Shown: positions 26,354 to 35,625, numbered from the stretch's first letter. The stretch is DNA of 64,000 bases from Nocardiopsis terrae (GCF_014651695.1 NZ_BMXJ01000002.1:248001-312000), one strand, 5' to 3'. Notes: generated by a model not told the origin, from the sequence alone. Program-made: numbers and translations.

Positions 26354-26767
26354 GGGGGACTCCTGTGTGGTCGATACGGTCCACCGGGGCGGGAGTGGAC
26401 AGAAGTTGCGGAAGGTACACAAGAAACTTACTGCTCTTCCCCGTGGCAGGCCTGACAAACCCATAACCGAAAAATCACGATCAAGAAACTTGGCTCGGAA
26501 GACTCGGAATGGTTCGACCGCGAAGGGTGACCGCGAGGTTCTGCCTGTTCAGGACTCCGCCCGGGCCGGACTGTGGCCGCGAGGACGGCCCGCGCGGACG
26601 CAAAGCCCTTGGTGGCCCGCGTTCGGGCCACCGAGGCCGGACCCATGACCGACGCGGAGATCCGCCCCTACCGCCCCGGCCCCCTGCCACGAAGACCAGT
26701 GGCTCCTTGCCGGGCCCTGTCCTTCCCTCCGGCAGGGCCGGGAGTCCGCGAGTCCTCCGGGATCCAT
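26354..26767. other. Intergenic region upstream of the surface protein
   Basis: No convincing gene. The first 180 bases are less GC-rich (AAGAAACTT-type tracts near 26420-26500) and likely contain the surface-protein promoter. The rest is GC-rich with no recognisable product. Confidence 0.5.
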
Positions 26768-26945
26768 GAGATCCGCGGGGTCTGTGAGATCCGCGGGGTC
26801 TGTGAGATCAGTGGAATCCGTGAGATCCATGGGGTCTGTGAGATCCATGGGGTCGATCGCCCTGCAGGACGGCACCGTGGCGGGCCCGCTCGACACCCAG
26901 GTGTACGTGTGCCGCTGCTTCACCCGGCCCACCCTCGACCCGTGA
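26766..26945 (+). CDS. Possible small ORF (59 codons) spanning the 18-bp repeats
   Basis: ATG 26766 to TGA 26945. The first half encodes repeats of the hexapeptide V-R-S-(A/M)-G-S made by the 18-base units. The second half (IALQDGTVAGPLDTQVYVC...) has almost exclusively G or C third positions. The stop codon lies in the first 62-bp hairpin. There is no ribosome site, and the opposite strand (from GTG 26932) is also open with G/C third positions, so coding direction is ambiguous. It may be a relic rather than a gene. Confidence 0.2.
   Translation: MRSAGSVRSAGSVRSVESVRSMGSVRSMGSIALQDGTVAGPLDTQVYVCRCFTRPTLDP
26768..26857. repeat. Five tandem 18-bp units (minisatellite)
   Basis: Units start at 26768, 26786, 26804, 26822 and 26840. 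The consensus is GAGATCCRYGGGGTCTGT. Units 1 and 2 are identical, unit 3 is the most divergent, and units 4 and 5 differ only at the end. The period is a multiple of three, so both strands stay open across it. Confidence 0.9.
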
Positions 26946-27001
26946 TCTTGCTACCAGGGGCAACTTCGGCGCTCATTTCGCTTCTGGTAGCAAGATCACG
27001 G
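26940..27001. repeat. 62-bp hairpin element, copy 1
   Basis: Perfect 18-base arms (26940-26957 and 26984-27001; CCGTGATCTTGCTACCAG and its complement) around a 26-base loop. A second copy at 28148-28209 has identical arms, and the loops differ at two positions. Both are in the same orientation. It may be a terminator, a REP-like element or the boundary of a mobile cassette. Confidence 0.85.
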
Positions 27002-27074
27002 AAGAAGCAGGGGGTTATCCACAGCCTGGCAACAGGGTCTCGCTTCCGAAGGGACGCCACCGCACGCTGAAGGC

Positions 27075-28127
27075 ATGAACCCTCCCGAACCCCACCGGGG
27101 TCTCACCGCACCGCGACAGTCCGACCTCCACGCCCCGGGGCGACCCGCCGCTACCGCTCAGCGACGGCGCACCCATCCGTGCCCTGCCGCGCGCGGTACC
27201 CGCGCGGTCCCCGGCTCCGCTCTCGCTGTCGCCGCTCGGCAGCACGGCGTACTCAGCTGGGAACAGGCCCGTACCGCCGGTGTCACCAAGAGCGACGTGC
27301 GCCGCCTTGTTCGCAGTGGTGAATGGGGGCGCCCGCACACCGGCGTCTACTCCGTACGAAGCCTGACCGCCCCTTCCGGCCCGGACGCGCACCTTCGCTC
27401 GGCGGCCATGGCCGCCCAACTGGCTCTCGGACCGGACGCCTTCGCCGGTGGCGAGACCGCCGCACTCCTGTGGGGGATGCAGGGTCTTCCGCGGTGGGAC
27501 GGACGGACCGTTCACATGGTCATCCCCGCGCTCGGAGCCCAGCGTCACCACCACCGCATCACCCTGCACAGCTGGCAGGTATCTCCTGGCGAGGTCACCA
27601 CAACGACGGGCATCCGCCTGACCGACCCCGGCAGGACCCTGCGTGACACCCTGCTGCGGGTGGATCGGGAGACCGCTGTCTGCCTCATGGACTCCGCGCT
27701 GCACCGTGGGCTCATCCTCGAAGAGGACACGGAGGAACTGGAGCTGGCCAACAGGGGGCGGAAGGGCTGTGTGAACGTTCGCCGGTGGTGGCCCCTGGCC
27801 GACGGGCGCGCCGAGAGCCCTCTGGAGACCCGCGTGCGCCTGATCTGCGTGGACGGAGGAGCACCTCCGACGGACCTGCAGCACCGCTTTCGAGACGGCC
27901 GCGGCCGTACCATCGGCATCGCCGACTTCTGGTGGGAGGAGTACCAGCTCATCGGTGAGGCCGACGGGCACGGTCCGCACGGCCTGCCCCAGGCACTGCT
28001 CAGGGACCGGGAGCGGCAGAACGCCCTCCAACGCTGGCATCCGGGTGTGCGCATCGTCCGCTTCACCTGGCAGGACCTGAATCGGCCCCAGTACATTCTC
28101 GCCGCCATCACCCGCGCGGGAGGGTAG
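27075..28127 (+). CDS. AbiEi-antitoxin-like N-terminus with DUF559-type C-terminal nuclease-like domain
   Basis: A 350-residue protein, though the true start may be downstream since the first 50 residues are low complexity. The N-terminal winged helix (about 50-100) has AARQHGVLSWEQARTAGVTKSDVRRLVRSGEW and GVYSV, the type IV antitoxin AbiEi pattern. The C-terminal part, GIADFWWEEYQLIGEADG...RDRERQNAL...VRFTW, resembles the DUF559/Vsr-like PD-(D/E)XK fold. Such stand-alone genes are frequent in actinobacteria and their role is unknown. No cognate nucleotidyltransferase toxin is adjacent. The gene is bracketed by two near-identical hairpins. Base composition is slightly less GC-rich than its neighbours. 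Confidence 0.75.
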   Translation: MNPPEPHRGLTAPRQSDLHAPGRPAATAQRRRTHPCPAARGTRAVPGSALAVAARQHGVLSWEQARTAGVTKSDVRRLVRSGEWGRPHTGVYSVRSLTAPSGPDAHLRSAAMAAQLALGPDAFAGGETAALLWGMQGLPRWDGRTVHMVIPALGAQRHHHRITLHSWQVSPGEVTTTTGIRLTDPGRTLRDTLLRVDRETAVCLMDSALHRGLILEEDTEELELANRGRKGCVNVRRWWPLADGRAESPLETRVRLICVDGGAPPTDLQHRFRDGRGRTIGIADFWWEEYQLIGEADGHGPHGLPQALLRDRERQNALQRWHPGVRIVRFTWQDLNRPQYILAAITRAGG

Positions 28128-28147
28128 GCACCTCCCCAGCCCGTGGC

Positions 28148-28209
28148 CCGTGATCTTGCTACCAGGGGCGATTTCGGCGCTCATTTCGCTTCTGGTAGCA
28201 AGATCACGG
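28148..28209. repeat. 62-bp hairpin element, copy 2
   Basis: Arms 28148-28165 and 28192-28209 are identical to copy 1. It lies 20 bases after the AbiEi-like gene and 27 bases after the oppF stop on the other strand, so it could terminate both transcripts. Confidence 0.85.
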
Positions 28210-28236
28210 CGGATGGGAGAGCGCGTTCGCCCCGGC

Positions 28237-29346
28237 TCAGCCCGCTCCGCGCACGATCCGTTCCGCCTGGTCCGCGCTCGGCCGGAGCTGCCCGGACAGG
28301 ATCTGCTCGGCGTAGTGGCAGGCCACCCGGTGGGTACCGCTGCCCTGCACGCCGTGCAGGGGGCGCAGCTCGGGGCGCTCGGTGTCGCAGCGCTCCTCCT
28401 GCCGCCACGGGCACCGGGTGTGGAACCGGCACCCCGGGGGCGGGTCCGCGGGCGAGGGCAGGTCGCCGGCGAGCAGGATGCGCTCCCGGGTGTCCTCCAC
28501 CGTCGGGTCCGGTACCGGCACCGCCGACATCAGCGACCGGGTGTAGGGGTGCGCCGGGGTCCCGTACAGCTCGTCACCGGTGGCTTCCTCCACCAACGAC
28601 CCCAGGTACATCACCCCCACGACGTCGCTGACGTGCCGCACCACCGCGAGGTCGTGCGCGATCACCAGGTAGGTCAGCCCCAGCTCCTCCTGGAGCTCCT
28701 CCAGGAGGTTGAGCACCTGCGCCTGGATGGACACGTCCAGCGCGGAGACGGGCTCGTCGCAGATGATCAGGTCGGGTTCCAGGACCAGGGCGCGGGCGAT
28801 GCCGATGCGCTGGCGCTGGCCGCCGGAGAACTCGTGCGGGTAGCGCTGGAGCGCCTTGGCGGACAGGCCCACCCGTTCCAGCGCCGCCACCACCCGGCGG
28901 CGCTGGTCCTGCGCGGTCCGCGCGCGCCGCTGTCTCCGGCCGAGCCCCTCGGCCTCCTCCTCGGAGGGCCCGCCGATCCCGTGGGTCTGCAGGCCCTCCA
29001 GGAGGATGGAACCGATGTTCTGCCTCGGGTTGAGGCTGCCCAGCGGGTCCTGGAAGACCATCTGGAGGTTGGCGCGCTCACGGCGCATCGACTCCGGATC
29101 GAGCCCGGCCAGGTCGCGCCCGTCGAACCGGACCTCGCCGTGGGTGATCTCGTTCAGCCGCAGGACCGCGCGGCCCAGGGTGGTCTTGCCGCAGCCGGAC
29201 TCGCCGACCAGACCGTAGGTCCGGCCGCGCTCGACACTCAGCGAGACCCCGTCCACGGCGCGCACGTGACCGATGGTGCGGTCGACGACCACCCCGCGTC
29301 TGATCGGGAAGTGGACCTTGAGGTCCCTGATCTCCAGCAGGCTCAT
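28237..29346 (-). CDS. oppF: Oligopeptide/dipeptide ABC transporter, ATP-binding protein (OppF-type)
   Basis: A 369-residue ATPase from ATG 29346, with GAGGAGGAG upstream. Walker A is GESGCGKTT, the signature is [14 protein letters not shown], Walker B is [12 protein letters not shown], and the H-loop is [14 protein letters not shown]. The C-terminal oligopeptide extension has [12 protein letters not shown] and CHY. A roughly 25-residue Arg/Glu-rich insert ([20 protein letters not shown]) precedes the signature region. It is last in the oppABCDF-type operon, and its start overlaps the oppD stop (ATGA). The symbol is by family, not by proven substrate. Confidence 0.9.
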   Translation of the reverse strand: MSLLEIRDLKVHFPIRRGVVVDRTIGHVRAVDGVSLSVERGRTYGLVGESGCGKTTLGRAVLRLNEITHGEVRFDGRDLAGLDPESMRRERANLQMVFQDPLGSLNPRQNIGSILLEGLQTHGIGGPSEEEAEGLGRRQRRARTAQDQRRRVVAALERVGLSAKALQRYPHEFSGGQRQRIGIARALVLEPDLIICDEPVSALDVSIQAQVLNLLEELQEELGLTYLVIAHDLAVVRHVSDVVGVMYLGSLVEEATGDELYGTPAHPYTRSLMSAVPVPDPTVEDTRERILLAGDLPSPADPPPGCRFHTRCPWRQEERCDTERPELRPLHGVQGSGTHRVACHYAEQILSGQLRPSADQAERIVRGAG

Positions 29347-30413
29347 CCCCGCTCCTCCTCGCTCGCCGCGGCCGGGGTCTCCGGTTCGGGTCGGTCCGGG
29401 CCGGCGCGGCCGACGGGGTTCACACACCGGTGGATGTGGCCGGGGCCCTCCTCATCGCCGGATGCCCCGACGAGCGGGGGCGGCCCTTGGAGGCACTCCA
29501 TCGTGTAGTGGTCGCAGCGGGGGGCGAACGCGCACCCGTCCGCCCAGGCGATGTTGTCGTTGACCGAACCGCGCACCGGGGTGAGCGGTTCGCCGCGCGG
29601 CGCGTCCAGACGGGGGATGGAGCCGAGCAGGCCCACCGTGTAGGGGTGGGCGGGGTCGGCGAACAGCGGGCCGCGCGGGGCGGTCTCCACGGCCTTGCCC
29701 GCGTACAGGACGTTGATCTCGTCGCACAGCCCGGCCACCACGCCCAGGTCGTGGGTGATCATGAGCAGGGCGGTGCCCTCCTCGGTGACCAGGTCCCTGA
29801 GCAGTTCCAGGATCTGGGCCTGGATGGTGACGTCCAGGGCGGTGGTGGGTTCGTCCGCGATCATCAGCTTCGGCCGACAGGCCACCGCCATCGCGATGAG
29901 TGCGCGCTGGCGCATACCGCCGGACAGTTGGTGCGGGTACTCGCCCAGGCGCCGGGTCGGGTCGGGGATGCCCACCCGCTGCAGCAGGTCCGCCGCCTCC
30001 CTGCGGGCCGCGGCGCCGCGCATGCCCCGGTGCCGGCTGAGGATCTCGGTGACCTGGACGCCGATGGGGACCACCGGGTTGAGTGAGCTGAGCGGATCCT
30101 GGAAGATCATCGCCAACTGGGATCCGCGCAGGTCGCGCATCCGCCGCTGGGAGACCTTCAACAGGTCCTGCTCTCCGTCGGGCAGGCGTATGAGGGCGCT
30201 CCCGCCGACCTTCACCCCCCGGTCCGGCAGCAGCCCCATCAGGGCCAGGGAGGTGACGCTCTTGCCGCAGCCGGACTCGCCGACCAGGCCGGTGACACGG
30301 CCCTCCTCCAGGGTGAAGGAGACCCCGTCGACGGCGCGCGTCTCGCCCTGCCCCTTCCGGTGGAACACCACGGACAGCTCGTCCACCGCCAGCAGCGGTG
30401 TGCTGGTAGTCAT
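29343..30413 (-). CDS. oppD: Oligopeptide/dipeptide ABC transporter, ATP-binding protein (OppD-type)
   Basis: About 356 residues from ATG 30413 (GAGGAA upstream; GTG 30419 is a weaker alternative). Walker [10 protein letters not shown], signature [16 protein letters not shown], Walker [13 protein letters not shown] and H-loop [14 protein letters not shown] are all intact. The C-terminal oligopeptide extension has [21 protein letters not shown] with paired Cys. It energises import together with OppF. It follows oppC by two bases and overlaps oppF. Confidence 0.9.
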   Translation of the reverse strand: MTTSTPLLAVDELSVVFHRKGQGETRAVDGVSFTLEEGRVTGLVGESGCGKSVTSLALMGLLPDRGVKVGGSALIRLPDGEQDLLKVSQRRMRDLRGSQLAMIFQDPLSSLNPVVPIGVQVTEILSRHRGMRGAAARREAADLLQRVGIPDPTRRLGEYPHQLSGGMRQRALIAMAVACRPKLMIADEPTTALDVTIQAQILELLRDLVTEEGTALLMITHDLGVVAGLCDEINVLYAGKAVETAPRGPLFADPAHPYTVGLLGSIPRLDAPRGEPLTPVRGSVNDNIAWADGCAFAPRCDHYTMECLQGPPPLVGASGDEEGPGHIHRCVNPVGRAGPDRPEPETPAAASEEERG

Positions 30414-30415
30414 GG

Positions 30416-31414
30416 TCACTTCCTCAACTTCGGGTCGAGCGCTTCCCGCAGCGCCTCACCCAGCAGGGTGAAGCCGAGCGCGGTGATGATGATGCCCAGG
30501 GCCGGGTAGACGGCCAGGGACGGTGCGCTGGACAGGAACCGCTGGGCCTCCGAGAGCATCGTCCCCCACTCGGGGGAGGAGGCGTCCGGGTTTCCCAGGC
30601 CCAGGTAGGACAGTGCGGCCGCGTCGATGATGGCGGTCGCCAGGGTGAGCGTGGACTGCACGATCACCGGGCCCATGGAGTTGGGCAGGATGTGTGTGAG
30701 GGCGATCCTGTGCCTTCGCACGCCCAGCGCCTCGGCGGCCAGAACGTACTCGCGGCTGCCCTGGGAGATCATCGCCCCGCGCAGCAGGCGGGCGAAGATC
30801 GGGATCTGGGCGACGCCGACCGCGACCATGACCGTGGTGAGGCTGGGTCCGACCAGGGCGGCGACGGTGACGGCCAGCAGCAGGGTCGGCATGGCCAGCA
30901 TCATGTCGATGACGCGCATGACGACGTTGTCGACCTGGCGCCCCCACCGGCCGCCCAGGACCGAGCAGGCGCCGGCGGCACCGCCGAGGAGAGCGCCGAA
31001 CAGGAATCCGACGAGGGTGGCTACCACGCCGACCAGAAGGGTCTGGCGGGCGCCGATCACCATCCGGGAGAACATGTCCCGGCCCAGGTGGTCCAGGCCC
31101 AGCCAGTTCTCGGCCCGCGGGCCGACGAACTCGTTGCGGTTGGGGAAGACCTCGCCGCCCCAGGTCTGGGAGGTGGCGCCGTAGGGGGCGATGAACTCCG
31201 AGAGCAGCGCCACGACGACGAACAGCGCGACGATGGCCGCTCCGGTGATCGCCATCGGGCTGCGGCGCATCCGTTGGAGGGCCTCTCGCCAGACCCCGGC
31301 GCCGTGGCCCTCGTCGCCGCGCTCGCCCATGAGTTCGGCGAGTCGGTCGACCTTGGCGGCCCTGCGCTGGTGGAGCGGGACCTGGGACGGGTTGGTGCTC
31401 GGTGTCGTAGGCAT
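30416..31414 (-). CDS. oppC: Oligopeptide/dipeptide ABC transporter permease (OppC-type)
   Basis: A 332-residue permease with an N-terminal cytoplasmic extension of about 50 residues, one isolated helix, then five helices of the BPD_transp_1 domain. LGLDHLGRDMFSRMVIGARQTL is the OppC signature. The EAA loop, EYVLAAEALGVRRHRIALTHILPNS, contacts the ATPases. Its start overlaps the oppB stop (ATGA). Imports peptides with OppB. Confidence 0.92.
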   Translation of the reverse strand: MPTTPSTNPSQVPLHQRRAAKVDRLAELMGERGDEGHGAGVWREALQRMRRSPMAITGAAIVALFVVVALLSEFIAPYGATSQTWGGEVFPNRNEFVGPRAENWLGLDHLGRDMFSRMVIGARQTLLVGVVATLVGFLFGALLGGAAGACSVLGGRWGRQVDNVVMRVIDMMLAMPTLLLAVTVAALVGPSLTTVMVAVGVAQIPIFARLLRGAMISQGSREYVLAAEALGVRRHRIALTHILPNSMGPVIVQSTLTLATAIIDAAALSYLGLGNPDASSPEWGTMLSEAQRFLSSAPSLAVYPALGIIITALGFTLLGEALREALDPKLRK

Positions 31415-32418
31415 CACTGGGCCCGCACTCTCGGGTCGAGGAGGCTGTACGAGATGTCGACCAGGAGGTTGATGAACACGTACATGGTGGCGATGAGCAG
31501 GATGAACCCGGTGAGCACCGGGTAGTCGCGGTTCTGCGTGGCCTCGTAGACGAACGATCCGATGCCCGGGAAGGCGAAGACGCTCTCGGTGAGGACCGCT
31601 CCGGCGAAGAGGCTTCCGGCCAGCAGGCCGACGGCGGTGACCACCGGCAGCAGGGCGTTGCGGAGCACGTGGCGGGTGCGCACGGTCGTGCGGTGCAGGC
31701 CCTTGGCGTTGGCGGTGCGGACGTAGTCCTCGCCCATGACCTCCAGGACGCTGGCCCGGGTCATCCGGGTGATGACGGCGAGCGGGATGGAGGCCAGCGC
31801 GAGCCCGGGCAGCACCAGGTGGGCGAGGGCGTCCGTGACGACGTCCCATTCCCGGGTCATCAGGCCGTCGAGGACGACGAACCCGGTGATGTCGGTGCGG
31901 CTGAGCCCCGGGGAGAGCCGGAAGGCCGAAGGGAACACGCCGAGCCGCTCGGCGAAGATCACCTTGAGGATGAAGGCCAGGAAGAACACCGGTGTGCAGA
32001 TGCCCAGGAGGGAGCCGCCGACGGCGGCGAAGTCCAGCACCGTGCCGCGTCGGCGCGCGGCGAGGTAGCCCAGCGGCAGACCGGCCGTGACGGCGATGAG
32101 CATCGCGGTCACGGCGAGTTCGAACGTGGCGGGGAACCGGAGGAGGAACTCCTCCAGCACGGGGCGCCCGGTCTGGATGGAGGTTCCCAGGTCGCCCTGG
32201 GTGATGCGACGGAGGAAGGCCAGGTACTGGACCGCGACGGGTTCTTCCAGGCCGAGCGAGCGCCGTAGCGCGGCGCGCTGTTCGGCGGTCGCGTCGTCGG
32301 GGAGGAGGGCGTACTCCGGACCGCCCGGCAACCGTTGGAGCCAGACGAACAGCAGGATCGACAGGCCGCCCAGGGTGGGGATCAGCTGTAGGAGTCGCCT
32401 GACGATGAATCGCAGCAC
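31414..32418 (-). CDS. oppB: Oligopeptide/dipeptide ABC transporter permease (OppB-type)
   Basis: A 334-residue permease from GTG 32418. The N-terminal RFIVRRLLQLIPTLGGLSILLF helix and the DLGTSIQTGRPV loop are typical of OppB/DppB. The EAA loop is DYVRTANAKGLHRTTVRTRHVLRNALLP. Six membrane helices are expected. It forms the pore with OppC and is separated from oppA by a 183-base spacer holding a strong hairpin. Confidence 0.92.
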   Translation of the reverse strand: MLRFIVRRLLQLIPTLGGLSILLFVWLQRLPGGPEYALLPDDATAEQRAALRRSLGLEEPVAVQYLAFLRRITQGDLGTSIQTGRPVLEEFLLRFPATFELAVTAMLIAVTAGLPLGYLAARRRGTVLDFAAVGGSLLGICTPVFFLAFILKVIFAERLGVFPSAFRLSPGLSRTDITGFVVLDGLMTREWDVVTDALAHLVLPGLALASIPLAVITRMTRASVLEVMGEDYVRTANAKGLHRTTVRTRHVLRNALLPVVTAVGLLAGSLFAGAVLTESVFAFPGIGSFVYEATQNRDYPVLTGFILLIATMYVFINLLVDISYSLLDPRVRAQ

Positions 32419-32533
32419 CTTCGCCGCCTTTCGCCAGTGGTGGGAACGATGGACGCGAAGCGTCCCCGCCGGGGTGTGGCGGGATGTACGTGTGGGTCCC
32501 GGGGTGCCCGGGAGGGAGGTGGTCCTGCGAGGC

Positions 32534-32563
32534 GGGCCCGGCCGGTCTGGGCCGGCCGGGCCC
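32534..32563 (-). terminator. Intercistronic stem-loop between oppA and oppB
   Basis: Perfect 12-base GC arms (32534-32545 and 32552-32563) with a 6-base loop, 39 bases after the oppA stop. Such hairpins after the binding-protein gene stabilise or attenuate the transcript so that the binding protein exceeds the membrane parts. Confidence 0.65.
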
Positions 32564-32601
32564 GGTGCGTGCCTCTCCCGGGGCGGGGAGAGGGGGTCCG
32601 G

Positions 32602-34272
32602 CTACTTCCAGGAAGCCTCGGCGAAGTTCTCCTGGGTCAGCGGGCTGACGTTCGGCGGGTTGACGTCCCCGGAGAACGCGATGGAGGGCGGTGAGCTGGA
32701 GATGGGCAGGCCCGGCAGGACGTCCATCACCATCTCGTTGAGCTCCTGGTAGCCGACGACGCGCTCCTCGGCGTCCGGGTTGGAGCTCACCTCGGCCATC
32801 CGGTCGAACAGCTCCTGGTCGTCCAGACCCCAGGCACTGCTGGGGCCGGCGAACCAGGTGCCGATGAAGTTGTAGGCGTCGTTGTAGTCACCGGTCCAGC
32901 CGAGCAGGTAGAGCGGGCAGTTACCGCTGTCGGTCTGGTTGAGGTACTCGGCCCACTCGTAGGAGGTGGCCTCGACCGTCACGCCGACCTCCTGGAGGTC
33001 CTCGGTGATGACGTCGAAGATGTCCTTGGGGGCGGGCATGTAGGGACGGGTGACCTCGGTGGGGTAGCAGAACTCGACCTCCAGCTCCCCCTCCCCGTAA
33101 CCGGCGTCGGCCAGCGCCTCCCGGGCCAGGTCCGGGTCGTACTCGAACTCGCGCACGTCCTCGGACCATCCGTCGAGGGTGTCCGGGTGGAACTGGGTGG
33201 CGACCTCGCCGCCCTCGGGGAGGATGGTGTCCACGATGCGCTGGCGGTTCACCGCGTGGGAGAGGGCCTCACGGACCTCCAGGTCGGCCAGGGCCTCGTG
33301 GTCCTGCTGGTAGGCCAGGTAGAGGACGTTGAACACGTCGCGGGTGGGCACCTCGAAGCCCGCCTCCTGGAGCGGGGCGACGTCCGCCGGAGCGACCAGG
33401 TCGTAGCCGTGGATGTCGCCGGCCTCCAGCGCCTGGCGGCGGGCGTTCTCGTCCGGGATGGCCCGGATGATCATCGTCTCGAAGCCCGCCGGGTCGCCCC
33501 AGTAGCCGTCGAAGCGGTTGAGGGTGATCTCGCCCTGGTCCTGGTTCCACTCCTCCACCGTGAACGGACCGGTACCGGCGACCGTCCCCGGGACCTGGCT
33601 GTACTCGGGCAGGGTCGGGTTGCCCTCCTCACCACCGATCTCCTGGCCCTCCATGGCCTCCAGGCTGCTGGGGCTCATGATGCCGAAGGCCGCGAGGCTG
33701 AAACCACCCGGGTAGAGGGAGGAGTACTCGCTGACCTCGATGACGACGGTGAGCTCGTCCTCGGCGTCGCAGGAGGCGAAACGCGGCTCCGGCGGGGCGT
33801 GGTCCTCTTCGTTCTCGGCGAAACCACCGAAGATCTTCTGCCAGTAGTACGAGTTGTTGGAGCTCTGGTAGGCACCGGTCAGATTGAACCAGCGGTCGAA
33901 GTTGGCGCAGACCGCTTCGGCGTTCAGTTCGTCTCCGTCGTGGAACTCCACGCCGTCACGGAGGCCGAAGGTCCAGACGGTTCCGTCCTCGGACTGGTCC
34001 CAGGTCTCGGCCAGTCCACCGACGATTTCGGAACCGCCGGATTCGTGCTGCAGAAGGGTGTCGAAGACCTGGCGGCTGTAACGGAAGGTTTCTCCGTCGG
34101 TCGCGAGGAAGGGATCGAGCGATGCGATGTCGCCGGCGGACGCGAAGACGAACGGCTGTTCGCCGCCGTCAGAGGCGTCTCGGTCGCTTTCCGCGCAGGC
34201 CGTCGCCACGAGCGTGAGCGACGCCGCGGCGGCCAGGAGGCCGAGCGGCTTTCGGGAAGACTTCGTGAACAT
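32602..34272 (-). CDS. oppA: Extracellular solute-binding lipoprotein, family 5 (OppA/DppA-type)
   Basis: A 556-residue lipoprotein from ATG 34272, with GAGGTGG upstream. The lipobox LVATAC has Cys26. The family-5 fold shows ETFRYSRQVFDTLLQ, GTGPFTVEEWNQ and VREALSHAVNRQRIVD, and it is cysteine-sparing with a single later CYP motif. It captures peptides outside the membrane for OppBCDF and is first in the operon. The substrate range is not readable. A palindrome, GTATTAATAC, lies 95 bases upstream. Confidence 0.92.
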   Translation of the reverse strand: MFTKSSRKPLGLLAAAASLTLVATACAESDRDASDGGEQPFVFASAGDIASLDPFLATDGETFRYSRQVFDTLLQHESGGSEIVGGLAETWDQSEDGTVWTFGLRDGVEFHDGDELNAEAVCANFDRWFNLTGAYQSSNNSYYWQKIFGGFAENEEDHAPPEPRFASCDAEDELTVVIEVSEYSSLYPGGFSLAAFGIMSPSSLEAMEGQEIGGEEGNPTLPEYSQVPGTVAGTGPFTVEEWNQDQGEITLNRFDGYWGDPAGFETMIIRAIPDENARRQALEAGDIHGYDLVAPADVAPLQEAGFEVPTRDVFNVLYLAYQQDHEALADLEVREALSHAVNRQRIVDTILPEGGEVATQFHPDTLDGWSEDVREFEYDPDLAREALADAGYGEGELEVEFCYPTEVTRPYMPAPKDIFDVITEDLQEVGVTVEATSYEWAEYLNQTDSGNCPLYLLGWTGDYNDAYNFIGTWFAGPSSAWGLDDQELFDRMAEVSSNPDAEERVVGYQELNEMVMDVLPGLPISSSPPSIAFSGDVNPPNVSPLTQENFAEASWK

Positions 34273-34613
34273 GGTCCACCTCAGTGTGGGGCCGGGGGGT
34301 CGGGTCCCTGAACGATGAGTCGGACCCTAAACCGCACCATGACCGCCTGGGAAGGTAGACGGCTTGGTATTAATACAACCGTTTCAGATCTGTGCCGTGA
34401 TCCATAGGTCGGTTTTCGGCCCACAGATGTTCAACTGATGCCCGCCTCCGCGGGCTCTCCGGGGTTCGCTTCGGCGGTCTCGGCCATTCGCCCGCCCACC
34501 ATTGCCAATTCCTTTATCCGACCATGGGACGAATAACTTTTTCGACGCGGTGTCCGTTTCCCGAGCCAGCCCGGGGGCCGCGCGGGGGGCGCCGCGCGTC
34601 CTATGATCTGCGG
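34273..34613. other. Intergenic region upstream of oppA and the 133-residue gene
   Basis: Apart from the palindrome at 34364-34378, it should carry divergent promoters for oppA and the gene at 34614. I see no RNA structure or further gene. Confidence 0.5.
34364..34378 (-). promoter_or_regulatory. AT-rich palindrome upstream of oppA
   Basis: TTGGTATTAATACAA contains the perfect 10-base palindrome GTATTAATAC, in one of the few AT-rich spots of the region. It lies about 92-106 bases upstream of the oppA start and may be an operator or -10 region. No bound factor can be named. Confidence 0.35.
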
Positions 34614-35015
34614 ATGAACACTCCCCTTGACGACGCGGACCTCACCGCGTTCCTCGAAGGCCAGGACAGCGCCTGGCTGGCCGAGCAGCTGATGCTCGTC
34701 GCCGACGAGGACCCCATCACACGCATCCGCCTGAGCGCCGCGGCCGGAGCGGAGAGCGCGGTGGAGGAGGCCCGGGCCGTCGTGCTGTCCCGGACCACGG
34801 AGCACTCCTCCGCGGCTTCGGCCCAGGACCCCGACGACGGGGACCCGCTGCACCGGGCGCTCGACCTGCTGGACGACCTCCTCGACTACGGCTTCGAGGA
34901 CGAGGTCGGCGACATCGCCGACGAGGCGCGCGAGCTCTACACGGCACGGCACGGCCAGGACGACAGCGAACACCTGGCCCGCCTGCACGTCCTGGCCGAC
35001 GGCGAGGAGGACTGA
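34614..35015 (+). CDS. Acidic hypothetical protein
   Basis: A 133-residue soluble protein from ATG 34614, not recognised. It is strongly acidic (many Asp/Glu), predicted mostly helical, with no Cys and no membrane segment. It starts MNTPLDDADLTAFLEGQDSAW; a second helical block has ALDLLDDLLDYGFEDEVGDI. G/C third positions and the strong hairpin after the stop support a real gene. No functional inference is made. Confidence 0.6.
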   Translation: MNTPLDDADLTAFLEGQDSAWLAEQLMLVADEDPITRIRLSAAAGAESAVEEARAVVLSRTTEHSSAASAQDPDDGDPLHRALDLLDDLLDYGFEDEVGDIADEARELYTARHGQDDSEHLARLHVLADGEED

Positions 35016-35065
35016 TCCGACCGGAGCGGCCCCGGGTCGGCCGCCGCACGTCCCCCGCACGGTGA

Positions 35066-35108
35066 AGGGCCCGGTGGGGCGGGGAGTTACCCCGCCCCAC
35101 CGGGCCCT
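35066..35108. terminator. Perfect 19-base stem-loop between convergent genes
   Basis: Arms 35066-35084 and 35090-35108 pair perfectly around a 5-base loop, AGTTA, between the stops at 35015 (plus) and 35131 (minus). It can serve both genes. Confidence 0.8.
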
Positions 35109-35130
35109 GGCGTACCGGCCCCGCGCGGGC

Positions 35131-35625
35131 CTACAGGCCGCACCAGCGGCGCACGCTGGTGCTCCACAGCGCGATGTTCACGATGATCGCGAAGAGGATC
35201 ACCAACAGCCCGACGGCCAGCATCGGGGTGTCCGCCAGTTTGGCGGCCGTGTACAGCGCGGACACGGCCGTACCGAGCGCGACCAGCGCACCGAACTGGG
35301 CCGAGCGCCACAGCACGTGGCCCGCGCGGCGCACGGGCAGCGCCAGCACGGCCATTCCCAGGGCGACCAGCGCAGCCAGGACCAGCAGGAACCGCAGGTC
35401 GCTCACGACCGGCCCGGGAGCGCCCGCGTCAAGCATCGCCCAGGACTGGTAGGCCAGCAGGACGTACCCGGCGGCGGCGACGAACATCAGGACACAGGTC
35501 TGCCGAACGTCCTGCGGGGGCCGCACGCCCGGGTGGCGTACGGCGAGAATGCTCTGCCGGGGCGCCGGAACCACGCTGAAGGGCCGGGGGGCGGAGGAGA
35601 CGGGGGACGTTTGGGTGTCTTGCAT
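35131..35625 (-). CDS. Four-helix membrane protein, unknown
   Basis: A 164-residue protein from ATG 35625 (no clear ribosome site; an earlier ATG at 35703 is possible but adds non-coding-like sequence). Four hydrophobic helices are visible, at about 45-65, 77-97, 110-130 and 135-155, joined by short loops. A short N-terminal cytoplasmic tail is rich in Pro and Ser. No family motif is recognised. It follows gntK on the same strand by 98 bases, but a functional link is not evident. Confidence 0.6.
   Translation of the reverse strand: MQDTQTSPVSSAPRPFSVVPAPRQSILAVRHPGVRPPQDVRQTCVLMFVAAAGYVLLAYQSWAMLDAGAPGPVVSDLRFLLVLAALVALGMAVLALPVRRAGHVLWRSAQFGALVALGTAVSALYTAAKLADTPMLAVGLLVILFAIIVNIALWSTSVRRWCGL

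Noticed and set aside
26768..26857. CRISPR array
   Set aside because: The 18-bp units are contiguous with no spacers.
26940..27001. Integron attC-like site
   Set aside because: The hairpin size is suggestive, but the arms lack the RYYYAAC/GTTRRRY core sites and no integrase is present.
27075..28127. Complete AbiE toxin-antitoxin pair
   Set aside because: No nucleotidyltransferase toxin gene lies next to the AbiEi-like gene; it appears to be a stand-alone member.
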